The notes below the pieces were generated by a model. The model ran no database searches. It was not told where the DNA came from and worked only from the letters and a program-made list of their open reading frames with translations. A DNA stretch of 7,714 bases, from contig CAMLKQ010000101.1 of the NCBI GenBank assembly GCA_946480585.1, forward strand, positions 1 to 7,714, written 5' to 3'. Both the position numbers and the translations under genes were made by a program. Within the stretch, counting starts at the first letter, position 1; the number at the start of each line of letters is the position of its first letter. The stretch is from an uncultured Kangiella sp. Lineage in GTDB: Bacteria; Pseudomonadota; Gammaproteobacteria; Enterobacterales; DSM-103792. Below are positions 1 through 7,714 of the stretch, piece after piece.

Positions 1-616
<616 letters not shown>

Positions 617-644
617 TTAACCCGCGGGCTTTTCAACAAGCCGA

Positions 645-1508
645 TCACACTGCGGCCGCGCCGCCGACGATCTCAGACAGTTCCTGAGTAATCGCCGCCT
701 GACGGGCTTTGTTGTAAATCAATTGCAATTCGCTAATCAGGTTGCCGGCGTTGTCGGTAGCGGCCTTCATCGCCACCATCCGCGCCGCCATTTCACAGGC
801 GATGTTCTCGACCAGACCCTGATACACCTGCGACTCGATGTAGCGCTTGAACAACATGTCGAGCAGCGGCTTGGCTTCCGGCTCGTAGATGTAGTCCCAG
901 CTGTGATCCGGCTTGGCATCGTCAGCGTTGGCCTGCACCGGCACCAGTTGCTCGATGGTCGGCGACTGGGTCATGGTGTTGACGAAGGTGTTGTTGACCA
1001 GGAACACCCGGTCCAGACGGCCTTGATCAAAACCGTCCAGCATCACTTTGACCGTGCCGATCAGATCGGTCAGCGCCGGCTTGTCGCCGAGTTGCGACAC
1101 TTGCGAGACCACGTTGCCACCGATGCGGCGGAACAACTGGGTCGCTTTGGCACCAATCAGGCAAAGCTCGACTTCCACACCTTTGTCGGTCCAGGCCTTG
1201 ATGTCGCTCAACGCGCGCTTGAACAGGTTGACGTTCAAACCGCCGCACAGACCGCGATCGGTGGAGACAATGATGTAGCCGACGCGCTTGGCATCACGCG
1301 GCACCACATACGGATGCTGGTATTCCAGATTCGCATGCACCAGATGCCCGATCACCTTGCGGATCTTGCGCGCGTACGGGCGGGTAGCAGCCATGCGATC
1401 CTGCGCGCGGCGCATTTTCGAGGCGGCGACCATTTCCATCGCTTTGGTGATCTTCTGCGTGTTTTTCACGCTGGCGATCTTGGTGCGAATTTCTCTTGCG
1501 CTGGCCAT
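645..1508 (-). CDS. atpG: F1Fo ATP synthase subunit gamma
   Basis: Gamma is the central rotor shaft: its N- and C-terminal helices form the coiled coil inside the alpha3beta3 ring, and its globular part touches the c-ring. The 287-residue length equals that of the E. coli protein. Conserved blocks are visible in order: the N-terminal helix with [26 protein letters not shown] (residues 7-32, quoted as a family hallmark), the [11 protein letters not shown] motif around residue 83-93, and the C-terminal signature [15 protein letters not shown]. The start at 1508 gives [12 protein letters not shown], aligned with family starts. The Shine-Dalgarno is modest (GGA about eight bases before ATG), and UUUC/GAAA around a CUCG loop could partly cover it. 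That would fit the need for one gamma per three alpha and beta; this is inference. It is separated from atpA by an unusually long 129-base gap with two stem-loops. Confidence 0.98.
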   Translation of the reverse strand: MASAREIRTKIASVKNTQKITKAMEMVAASKMRRAQDRMAATRPYARKIRKVIGHLVHANLEYQHPYVVPRDAKRVGYIIVSTDRGLCGGLNVNLFKRALSDIKAWTDKGVEVELCLIGAKATQLFRRIGGNVVSQVSQLGDKPALTDLIGTVKVMLDGFDQGRLDRVFLVNNTFVNTMTQSPTIEQLVPVQANADDAKPDHSWDYIYEPEAKPLLDMLFKRYIESQVYQGLVENIACEMAARMVAMKAATDNAGNLISELQLIYNKARQAAITQELSEIVGGAAAV

Positions 1509-1570
1509 GTACGTTTTCCGAGGAAAGCTGTTGTTCTAACGAACGGCTTACCGAATCTTGCTTATCGCGT

Positions 1571-1601
1571 GGCGGTGAACGGTTTGGGGCCGATCACCGC
1601 C
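1571..1601 (-). other. Stem-loop in the atpA-atpG gap (distal)
   Basis: GGCGGTGA (1571-1578) and TCACCGCC (1594-1601) are perfect inverted copies. Inside, after one mismatched pair, CGG/CCG (1580-1582 with 1590-1592) can pair too, leaving a seven-base loop. It lies in the non-coding gap after atpA with no U-run behind it, so it does not look like an intrinsic terminator. A role in mRNA processing or stability is inferred only. Confidence 0.55.
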
Positions 1602-1610
1602 GCTACAACG

Positions 1611-1631
1611 GCGCCAGCATTCAGCTGGCGC
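1611..1631 (-). other. Stem-loop just after the atpA stop
   Basis: GCGCCAGC (1611-1618) and GCTGGCGC (1624-1631) form a perfect, very GC-rich 8-base-pair stem around a five-base loop, starting six bases after the atpA stop codon. No U-run follows on the transcribed strand. It could protect the 3' end of the upstream mRNA from exonucleases or mark a processing site between atpA and atpG; this is inferred from structure and position. Confidence 0.6.
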
Positions 1632-1637
1632 TGCCGG

Positions 1638-3185
<1,548 letters not shown>

Positions 3186-3200
3186 GCTTCGGTTTCCTGA

Positions 3201-3737
3201 TTAGGCCCGCAGGGTCTCGGCCAGACGATTCAATTTGCCGCGAACAGAACCATCGATCACGACGTCATTGCCACGAATCACCACGCCACCAATCAGCGCA
3301 GCATCGACGGCGTAGGACGCGACGACGGTCTTGTTCCATTTTTTCGCCAGCGCATCGGTCAACGCCTTGCGCTCGGCATCGGCGAGCACAGCCGCCGAGG
3401 TAATGACCACTTCTGCCGTTTTCTCATGACGTGCTTTTTCCACCAGGAACAGCACGCAGATTTCCGACAGTGCATTCAGACGATCGTTGTCCGAAAGCAG
3501 TTCGATAAACGCCTTGCCGCCGTCAGGGAGTCTGCCTTCGCAGACGGCGAGGAGCGCCGCGAGACGGGTCTCCTTGGGCACGCGCGGATTGTCGAGCAGG
3601 GCGTGCATTTCCTTGTCAGCAACGGCAAGCGCTGCAAACTGCAGAAATTCAGCCCACGGCCCGAGCGCTTTCACGCTGAGTGCGTGCTCGAAAGCGGCTT
3701 TGGCGTAAGGACGCGCAACAGTGGTCAATTCGCTCAT
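3201..3737 (-). CDS. atpH: F1Fo ATP synthase subunit delta
   Basis: Delta (the bacterial equivalent of mitochondrial OSCP) ties the top of the F1 head to the b-subunit stalk. At 178 residues it is one longer than the E. coli protein. The N-terminal helical domain begins MSELTTVARPYAKAAFEHAL, and the C-terminal signature GGVVIRGNDVVIDGSVRGKL (about residues 149-168) is the family hallmark. The ATG at 3737 lines up with known starts. No strong Shine-Dalgarno is seen before it: the upstream bases are GAGACC followed by TGCACACCGTC. Low output may be normal, because only one delta is needed per complex. It lies between atpF (72-base gap containing a stem-loop) and atpA (15-base gap). Confidence 0.97.
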   Translation of the reverse strand: MSELTTVARPYAKAAFEHALSVKALGPWAEFLQFAALAVADKEMHALLDNPRVPKETRLAALLAVCEGRLPDGGKAFIELLSDNDRLNALSEICVLFLVEKARHEKTAEVVITSAAVLADAERKALTDALAKKWNKTVVASYAVDAALIGGVVIRGNDVVIDGSVRGKLNRLAETLRA

Positions 3738-3775
3738 GACGGTGTGCAGGTCTCAATAAATACAGCATCAGTTCC

Positions 3776-3798
3776 GACCGCCTCACTGCGAAGCGGTC
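3776..3798 (-). other. Stem-loop in the atpF-atpH gap
   Basis: GACCGC (3776-3781) and GCGGTC (3793-3798) pair perfectly around an eleven-base loop in which two more pairs (3783-3784 with 3790-3791) are possible after a mismatch. It lies just after the atpF stop codon. No U-run follows, so it is more likely a stability or spacing element than a terminator. Confidence 0.45.
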
Positions 3799-3809
3799 AG
3801 AGGACGACA

Positions 3810-4280
3810 TTACAGTTCTTGCGCCAGCTGGTTCACCAGATCGGCATGCGCCTTGGCATCGATCGAGCGCACGAGAATCTTCTCGGCACCAGCGACCGCC
3901 AATGCAGCAACCTGACCGCGCAGGGCTTCTTTCGCCTGCTGGACTTGTTGATCCACATCGGCTTTCGCGCTGGTGATGATGCGCTCAGCTTCTTTGCGGG
4001 CGTCACCGGCGGCGGCGTCAACGATTTCAGCGTGCTTGCGATTCGCCTTTTCGACGATCTCGGCAGCCTGTTCACGCGCGTCGCGAATGATCTTGGTCGC
4101 TTCCTTCTGGGCAATCTCGATGTCGTGCTTGCCACGTTCCGCGGCGGCGAGGCCGTCGGCAATCTTCTGCCGACGCTCGTCGATCGCTTTCATGATCGGC
4201 GGCCACACGAACTTCATCGTGAACCACGCGAACACCAGGAACGTGAATGTCTGCACTAGCAGGGTTGCATTCAGATTCAC
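3810..4280 (-). CDS. atpF: F1Fo ATP synthase subunit b
   Basis: Subunit b forms the peripheral stalk as a dimer, anchored in the membrane by one N-terminal helix and reaching delta at the top of F1. The protein has 156 residues, the same as E. coli b. The start [20 protein letters not shown] is followed by a membrane segment at about residues 6-26, the [14 protein letters not shown] hinge with R36 at the E. coli position, a long charged coiled coil (about 35-130), and the [10 protein letters not shown] delta-binding end. The start codon is GTG (bases 4278-4280), backed by a GAGGA Shine-Dalgarno ten bases upstream and by the match to the family N-terminus. It follows atpE after 53 bases. Only one b-type gene is seen here, which suggests a homodimer. 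Confidence 0.97.
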   Translation of the reverse strand: MNLNATLLVQTFTFLVFAWFTMKFVWPPIMKAIDERRQKIADGLAAAERGKHDIEIAQKEATKIIRDAREQAAEIVEKANRKHAEIVDAAAGDARKEAERIITSAKADVDQQVQQAKEALRGQVAALAVAGAEKILVRSIDAKAHADLVNQLAQEL

Positions 4281-4333
4281 GGTTGATGCTTCCTCAGCAG
4301 TTGTCGAGCTTCAAATGCCCGGGAGGGCGCGTA

Positions 4334-4630
<297 letters not shown>

Positions 4631-4652
4631 CTACCTAAAACCGTTATTGCCC

Positions 4653-4671
4653 GCGCTGCTTTTGTCAGCGC
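4653..4671 (-). other. Stem-loop just after the atpB stop
   Basis: GCGCTG (4653-4658) and CAGCGC (4666-4671) form a perfect 6-base-pair stem with a seven-base A-rich loop on the RNA, directly abutting the atpB stop codon. The downstream bases are not a U-run, so termination is unlikely. It separates the poorly expressed atpB from the highly expressed atpE and could stabilise or delimit the mRNA segments (inference). Confidence 0.45.
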
Positions 4672-5526
4672 TTAGTGGGCGTCATGCGCCTGACCCAGAT
4701 ACACCAGGGTCAACATCATGAAAATGTAAGCCTGCAGCACGACGATCAGGATGTGGAAGATCGCCCAGGCTAGTTGGGCAATGAAGCTGCCGATGAAGCC
4801 GAACAGACCGGCGGTGCTTTCCCACGGGAAGGCCAGCGCGCCGAGCAGGGCGATCAGCATGAACAGCAGTTCGCCGGCGTACATGTTGCCGTACAACCGC
4901 AGGCCCAGGCTGAGGGTCTTGGCAGCGTATTCGATCAGCTGCATGGCGAAGTTGATCGGGGCGAGATACCAAGCACCACCGAACGGCGCCGCGACAAGTT
5001 CGTGGGTGAAGCCGCCGATACCCTTGATCTTGATGCCGTAGTAGAGCGACAGCAGCAGCACCGCGAACGACATGCCCAAGGTGGCATTGATGTCAGCGGT
5101 CGGCACGACGCGCATGTATTCGAAACCCATGGCGTGCGCCAGGGACGGGAACCAGTCGACCGGGATCAGGTCGAGCGAGTTCATGAAGATGATCCACATG
5201 AAAATAGTCAACGCCAGCGGGGCGATGAAAGAGCGATCGCCATGGACGATCGACTTGGACTGGTCGTCGACCATCTCGACCAGCATTTCAATGGCGCACT
5301 GCAGGCGGCCCGGCACGCCGGTGGTCGCTTTGCGGGTGGCTTTCCAGAGCACGAACAGCGCCAGCACGCCGGCAACCCAGGCCCAGAAAATGGTGTCGAG
5401 GTTGAACACCGAGAAATCGACCTGCGCTTCCTGATGGGCGCTTTGCAGGTGATGCAGGTGGTGACTGATGTACTCAGCAGCCGTTTGGCCTTTTTCGGTC
5501 GCTTGCTCGCTCATCTCTGCGCTCAT
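4672..5526 (-). CDS. atpB: F1Fo ATP synthase subunit a
   Basis: Subunit a is the membrane stator that supplies the proton half-channels next to the c-ring. The 284-residue protein has several hydrophobic segments (about 42-61, 100-118, 145-165, 195-228, 240-275). The essential arginine is R210 in LSLGLRLYGNMYAGEL, the same number as in E. coli, and E219 follows. The E. coli H245 and Q252 are matched by H258 and Q265 in AIFHILIVVLQAYIF. The 13-residue shift comes from a longer loop around LAFPWESTAGLFGF (about 231-250), which explains the length above E. coli's 271. The N-terminus is His-rich (SHHLHHL). The ATG at 5526 overlaps the atpI stop by four bases (ATGA), and an AGG element lies about seven bases before it, so translation is probably coupled to atpI. 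Confidence 0.97.
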   Translation of the reverse strand: MSAEMSEQATEKGQTAAEYISHHLHHLQSAHQEAQVDFSVFNLDTIFWAWVAGVLALFVLWKATRKATTGVPGRLQCAIEMLVEMVDDQSKSIVHGDRSFIAPLALTIFMWIIFMNSLDLIPVDWFPSLAHAMGFEYMRVVPTADINATLGMSFAVLLLSLYYGIKIKGIGGFTHELVAAPFGGAWYLAPINFAMQLIEYAAKTLSLGLRLYGNMYAGELLFMLIALLGALAFPWESTAGLFGFIGSFIAQLAWAIFHILIVVLQAYIFMMLTLVYLGQAHDAH

Positions 5527-5915
5527 GACTTACCTGTTCGGGCGAGGATCAAAGGAACGATCCACAACCCTTGGAAGATGACGATAAATCCAGTCAACAC
5601 ATAACCGGCGTGGGCTTTGAAGTAACCAATCGCCGCCGCAAGCAGCAACGCACTGGCACCCCATTTGACGGCTTGGAACATCCACAGCCGCAACACAAAC
5701 CGATCGGCATTGCGTGCACCCACCGGCTGCAGCAGCCGACGAGCAACAAAATTCTGCGGTATCACGACCGCGGCACCACCGGTCAGGGTGGCAAGGGCTT
5801 CGGGAACCCCAACTAAAATGGCGATGGCAGCGGCCAACACCACGGCCAGCAGGGCCATCAGGCCGTGCACCCGGGTTACGAACGCACGACCGCGCTCCAC
5901 CGGATGCTGCGTCAT
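5523..5915 (-). CDS. atpI: ATP synthase accessory protein I
   Basis: AtpI is a small membrane protein encoded first in many atp operons. In other bacteria it is reported to help c-ring assembly, and it is not part of the finished enzyme. The 130 residues hold four predicted membrane helices (about 17-36, 40-58, 75-97, 103-123). Between helices 1 and 2 lies GGAAVVIPQNFVA (46-58), matching the GGxxVxxPNxxF pattern of the family. K84 sits in the third helix, as in the E. coli FGEAFKVL segment. Overall identity to E. coli is low, as is normal for AtpI, so the call rests on topology, that motif and position. The Shine-Dalgarno before the ATG at 5915 is weak (GAG nine bases upstream). The gene follows the predicted operon promoter with a leader of roughly 80 bases. 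Confidence 0.9.
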   Translation of the reverse strand: MTQHPVERGRAFVTRVHGLMALLAVVLAAAIAILVGVPEALATLTGGAAVVIPQNFVARRLLQPVGARNADRFVLRLWMFQAVKWGASALLLAAAIGYFKAHAGYVLTGFIVIFQGLWIVPLILARTGKS

Positions 5916-5964
5916 GAGCCGGATCTCGCTTTGGAAATAGGAGTTATGGGAGTTTGGCGGTCAA

Positions 5965-5983
5965 AATGAGAATGAATCTCATC
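5965..5983 (-). promoter_or_regulatory. Candidate Fur box in the atpI leader
   Basis: The plus-strand sequence contains ATGAGA (5966-5971), five bases, then TCTCAT (5977-5982), with one further complementary pair in the centre. On the minus strand the 19 bases match 17 of 19 positions of the palindromic Fur-box form AATGAGAATCATTCTCATT. It lies about 16 to 34 bases after the predicted transcription start, where a bound repressor could block RNA polymerase. Fur is the ferric uptake regulator. No Fur gene is in the window and binding is untested. The same bases could instead form a weak RNA hairpin. Confidence 0.5.
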
Positions 5984-6005
5984 TGGCCTGCCGGCGACGC
6001 GCGGC

Positions 6006-6034
6006 ATTATAAGGGCCGCTACCGGCTTTTACAA
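6006..6034 (-). promoter_or_regulatory. Predicted sigma70 promoter of the atp operon
   Basis: On the minus strand, TTGTAA (6029-6034) serves as the -35 box (4 of 6 to TTGACA) and a perfect TATAAT (6006-6011) as the -10 box, separated by exactly 17 bases. Transcription should start near 5998-6000, giving an atpI leader of about 80-85 bases. The bases after the -10 box are GCCGCGCG, a GC-rich discriminator of the type known to make promoters sensitive to ppGpp and DksA. It is the only strong promoter-like pair found between the nucleotidase stop and atpI. Confidence 0.75.
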
Positions 6035-6152
6035 TGTGCTATTCACGAAAGAAACGCCGATAGTTCAAGCGCTTATGCATCGTACGCTCGCGCCAGCAAC
6101 ACCATATCTAGTGGCCTGAAATTGGCGCTGGCACAAGCCTCGCAGCCGGGCT

Positions 6153-7055
6153 TCAGCCACCGTTGGTTATGCCGGCGCTGACATGGCCGGTTGGCACCAC
6201 CGAGGCAGCCGAATCGCAGTGCCGGGTCTGGTCGTCGAAGAAAAAGTCCGGGGCGAACTCGCGCAGAAAGGCCGCCTTATCGAGACCACCGAGGAACATC
6301 GCCTCGTCGACCACGATGTTCCAGTCCATCAGCGTCCGGATGGCGCGTTCATGGGCCGGCGCGCTGCGGGCGGTGACCAGTGCGGTGCGGATGCGCATCG
6401 GCGCGCCGTGGCCGGACTGCTGCAACTCGTGCAGCGCTTTCAGCAGCGGCTGGAACGGCCCCGGTGGCAGCGGCCGGGCTTTGTGATCGTGCTCGTGGCG
6501 CTGGAATTCGGGCAGGCCGTCGCGCTGGAACACCCGCTCGGCTTCGTCCGAGAACAACACGGCATCACCGTCGAAGGCGATGCGGATTTCGTCTGGGTAC
6601 TGTTCGGCCGCCTTGATCGATTGCGGATAAACCCGTGCCGCTGGAAAGCCGGTGGCGAGCGCGGCTCGGACATCGTCTTCGTTGACCGACAGAAAAAGGT
6701 TGGCGTGCAGCGCGTTCAGATAACGGTAGGGTGGTGCGCCGCGGGTGAACACGCCGCGTTGCAATTCGAGCCCGGCATTGGTCGCCGAGCGGAACACCCG
6801 CAAGCCGGACACCGGATCGTTGCGCGACAGGATCACCACCTCGACCCGGTGCTGGCCGTTGCGATTGAATGCGAGCAGTTTTTGCACCAGCGGAAACGCG
6901 ACGCCCGCACGCGCCGGTTGCTCCAGTCGGTCGAGCTGCAATTGCATGTAGGCGCGGTCATCGCTCGATTCGAACAGGCGGTTTTCTTCCTCGAAATCAA
7001 ACAGGGCGCGCGAAGACACCGCAACCACCAGTTTGCCGTCCAGCGTTACTGCCAT
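6153..7055 (-). CDS. 5'-nucleotidase, HAD superfamily, homologue of eukaryotic cytosolic 5'-nucleotidase I
   Basis: The protein (300 residues from the ATG at 7055) resembles the cN-I / NT5C1A family, which removes the 5' phosphate from nucleoside monophosphates such as AMP in the cytosol. Visible marks are LVVAVSSRALFDFEEE near the N-terminus, GVAFPLVQKLL, the HAD nucleophile motif FDGDAVLFSDE with D162 and D164, the motif II TALVTARSA with T228, a motif III lysine near K260, and the acidic motif FFFDDQ with D274 and D275. The frame stays open upstream to a GTG at 7142, adding 29 residues, but those look unlike the family and I see no good ribosome site for it. The ATG at 7055 puts the start eight residues before the conserved block. 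A weak GAG lies about ten bases before it. It follows the small tail-anchored gene after 111 bases. The exact substrate cannot be read from sequence. Confidence 0.88.
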   Translation of the reverse strand: MAVTLDGKLVVAVSSRALFDFEEENRLFESSDDRAYMQLQLDRLEQPARAGVAFPLVQKLLAFNRNGQHRVEVVILSRNDPVSGLRVFRSATNAGLELQRGVFTRGAPPYRYLNALHANLFLSVNEDDVRAALATGFPAARVYPQSIKAAEQYPDEIRIAFDGDAVLFSDEAERVFQRDGLPEFQRHEHDHKARPLPPGPFQPLLKALHELQQSGHGAPMRIRTALVTARSAPAHERAIRTLMDWNIVVDEAMFLGGLDKAAFLREFAPDFFFDDQTRHCDSAASVVPTGHVSAGITNGG

Positions 7056-7166
7056 GTTTGCAATCTCGTATGGGCGATGAACATGCGCACTGAACTCACT
7101 CGAAGCGTCGGTTGGCCGAACCTGTTGGCAAACCACCGACACTCGCCACTTTGAGCGAAAGCCCGC

Positions 7167-7448
7167 TCAGGAGAACGCGATGATACCAACCAGCAGAATG
7201 GCGAGCACCACGATGCCAAACTGCGCCTTGCGTTTGACGGCCTGACGTTCGTGCAAATCCTGTTGCACTTGTGCCAGCCAGTCCTGCTGATCGGCAATGG
7301 CCTGCCGACTGTCGGCAAGCCACTGTTCCAGTTCCGGATCGGCTGCAACCGATTCCGGCCGGCTCAGATAGGCCTGCTCAATCTCGTCGAGATTGGCCAG
7401 CATCGCCCGTTGTTCATGACGCAGCGTGACCAACTCTTCCGGTTTCAT
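7167..7448 (-). CDS. Small tail-anchored protein of unknown function
   Basis: I do not recognise this 93-residue protein. From the ATG at 7448 it has a charged, glutamine-rich and probably helical, coiled-coil-forming cytoplasmic part (about residues 1-71, with EQRAMLANLDEIEQAYL and QWLADSRQAIADQQDWL), then a basic patch KRK (72-74), and one C-terminal membrane helix (about 76-92) ending two residues from the terminus. That layout suggests a tail-anchored inner-membrane protein with its bulk in the cytoplasm. An in-frame ATG upstream at 7502 would lie inside the symporter gene. I prefer 7448 because AAGG stands about nine bases before it and it begins only two bases after the symporter stop (7451), implying translational coupling. 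A small hairpin (7152-7157 with 7164-7169) overlaps its stop codon. A link to the symporter is inferred from position only. Confidence 0.75.
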   Translation of the reverse strand: MKPEELVTLRHEQRAMLANLDEIEQAYLSRPESVAADPELEQWLADSRQAIADQQDWLAQVQQDLHERQAVKRKAQFGIVVLAILLVGIIAFS

Positions 7449-7450
7449 GC

Positions 7451-7714
7451 TCAGGCCTTGTCCGCGTTGTCCGGCGTGCCTTCGGTCAGTTCGCCTTCCC
7501 ACTTCGCGACCACCGCCGTCGCCACCGAGTTGCCAACGACGTTGGTGGCGGAGCGCGCCATATCGAGGAAGTGATCGACGCCAAGAATCAGCAACAGACC
7601 GGCTTCCGGAATATTGAACTGCGACAGCGTCGCGGCGATCACCACCAGCGAGGCGCGCGGCACACCGGCCATGCCTTTCGAGGTCAGCATCAGGATCAGC
7701 AGCATGGTGATCTG
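7451..7714 (-). CDS. Dicarboxylate/amino acid:cation symporter (DAACS family), C-terminal 87 residues
   Basis: The right edge cuts the gene and only its end is present. The family transports acidic amino acids or C4-dicarboxylates into the cell, driven by Na+ or H+. The fragment covers the end of the HP2 loop region (TSKGMAGVPRASLVVIAATL) and transmembrane helix 8, GVDHFLDMARSATNVVGN, followed by VAKWEGEL. Against GltPh, D390, D394, R397 and N401 are kept. T398 is Ser, and the sodium ligand D405 is Asn, as in the DctA-type GNGVAT motif. The arginine favours an acidic substrate. Glutamate/aspartate versus dicarboxylate use cannot be decided from this end. The protein stops with a short acidic tail. 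The next gene starts two bases after its stop codon. Confidence 0.88.
   Translation of the reverse strand, partial: QITMLLILMLTSKGMAGVPRASLVVIAATLSQFNIPEAGLLLILGVDHFLDMARSATNVVGNSVATAVVAKWEGELTEGTPDNADKA

Larger units (their letters stand above)
5916..6152 (-). promoter_or_regulatory. Non-coding region between the nucleotidase gene and atpI: atp operon control region
   Basis: These 237 bases hold no gene I can support. On the minus strand, in order of transcription, are an imperfect long stem (6090-6097 with 6127-6134, 29-base loop, no U-run), three abutting short palindromes (6067-6086), a sigma70-type promoter (6006-6034), and a Fur-box-like palindrome (5965-5983) in the atpI leader. No intrinsic terminator for the upstream nucleotidase gene is seen. 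Confidence 0.75.

Noticed and set aside
1571..1631. Rho-independent terminators between atpA and atpG
   Set aside because: Neither stem is followed by a U-run, and atpG and atpD must be transcribed downstream.
5966..5982. The leader palindrome as an intrinsic terminator or attenuator
   Set aside because: The stem is only six AU-rich pairs and is followed by only four U residues. The fit to a Fur box is better, though RNA folding cannot be excluded.
6061..6152. An intrinsic terminator for the nucleotidase gene
   Set aside because: The only long stem here has a 29-base loop and no U-run after it.
5954..6181. A 75-codon open frame on the plus strand over the promoter region
   Set aside because: No recognisable motif or ribosome site; it covers the atp promoter and Fur-like site and runs into the antisense of the nucleotidase end.
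7056..7142. A 29-residue N-terminal extension of the nucleotidase from a GTG at 7142
   Set aside because: The extra residues do not resemble the family, the start is GTG without a good ribosome site, and the conserved block begins eight residues after the ATG at 7055.
6183..7154. A 323-codon open frame on the plus strand
   Set aside because: It is antisense to the well-supported 5'-nucleotidase gene, and its composition is that of a shadow frame.
7449..7502. An 18-residue N-terminal extension of the small tail-anchored protein from the ATG at 7502
   Set aside because: It would overlap the conserved symporter coding end, and the ATG at 7448 has better ribosome-site spacing.

Overview
The window is a bacterial housekeeping locus. 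It is dominated by the F1Fo ATP synthase operon, which lies entirely on the minus strand. Read in the direction of transcription (right to left) the order is atpI-atpB-atpE-atpF-atpH-atpA-atpG-atpD, the usual proteobacterial order. The left edge cuts atpD, so its C-terminal half (and presumably atpC) lies outside. Subunit lengths (AtpA 513/515, AtpG 287, AtpF 156, AtpH 178, AtpE 78, AtpB 284 residues) and sequences close to the E. coli proteins point to Gammaproteobacteria. The c-subunit and a-subunit have some betaproteobacterial or Xanthomonadales flavour, so I would not name a genus. The DNA is moderately GC-rich.

Upstream of atpI, a 237-base non-coding stretch (5916-6152) holds the apparent operon promoter. 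It has a perfect TATAAT -10 with a 17-base spacer from TTGTAA and a very GC-rich discriminator. Just downstream of the predicted start, in the atpI leader, is a strong Fur-box-like palindrome (5965-5983). If real, it would tie ATP synthase expression to iron. That is the most unusual regulatory signal here. The gaps between atp genes hold several stem-loops and, before atpE, a U-rich tract plus a strong Shine-Dalgarno that resembles the known E. coli atpE enhancer. These fit the need for unequal subunit amounts (c and alpha/beta high, gamma/delta/a low).

Right of the promoter region are three more minus-strand genes that probably form their own transcription unit: the C-terminal end of a dicarboxylate/amino acid:cation symporter cut by the right edge, a 93-residue tail-anchored protein of unknown function two bases after it, and a bacterial homologue of the eukaryotic cytosolic 5'-nucleotidase I (HAD fold). 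I see no mobile element, CRISPR array, tRNA, rRNA or phage gene. No intrinsic terminator with a U-run is visible between the nucleotidase gene and the atp promoter, so read-through is possible. I found no convincing new multi-gene system. The points worth checking are mainly regulatory.
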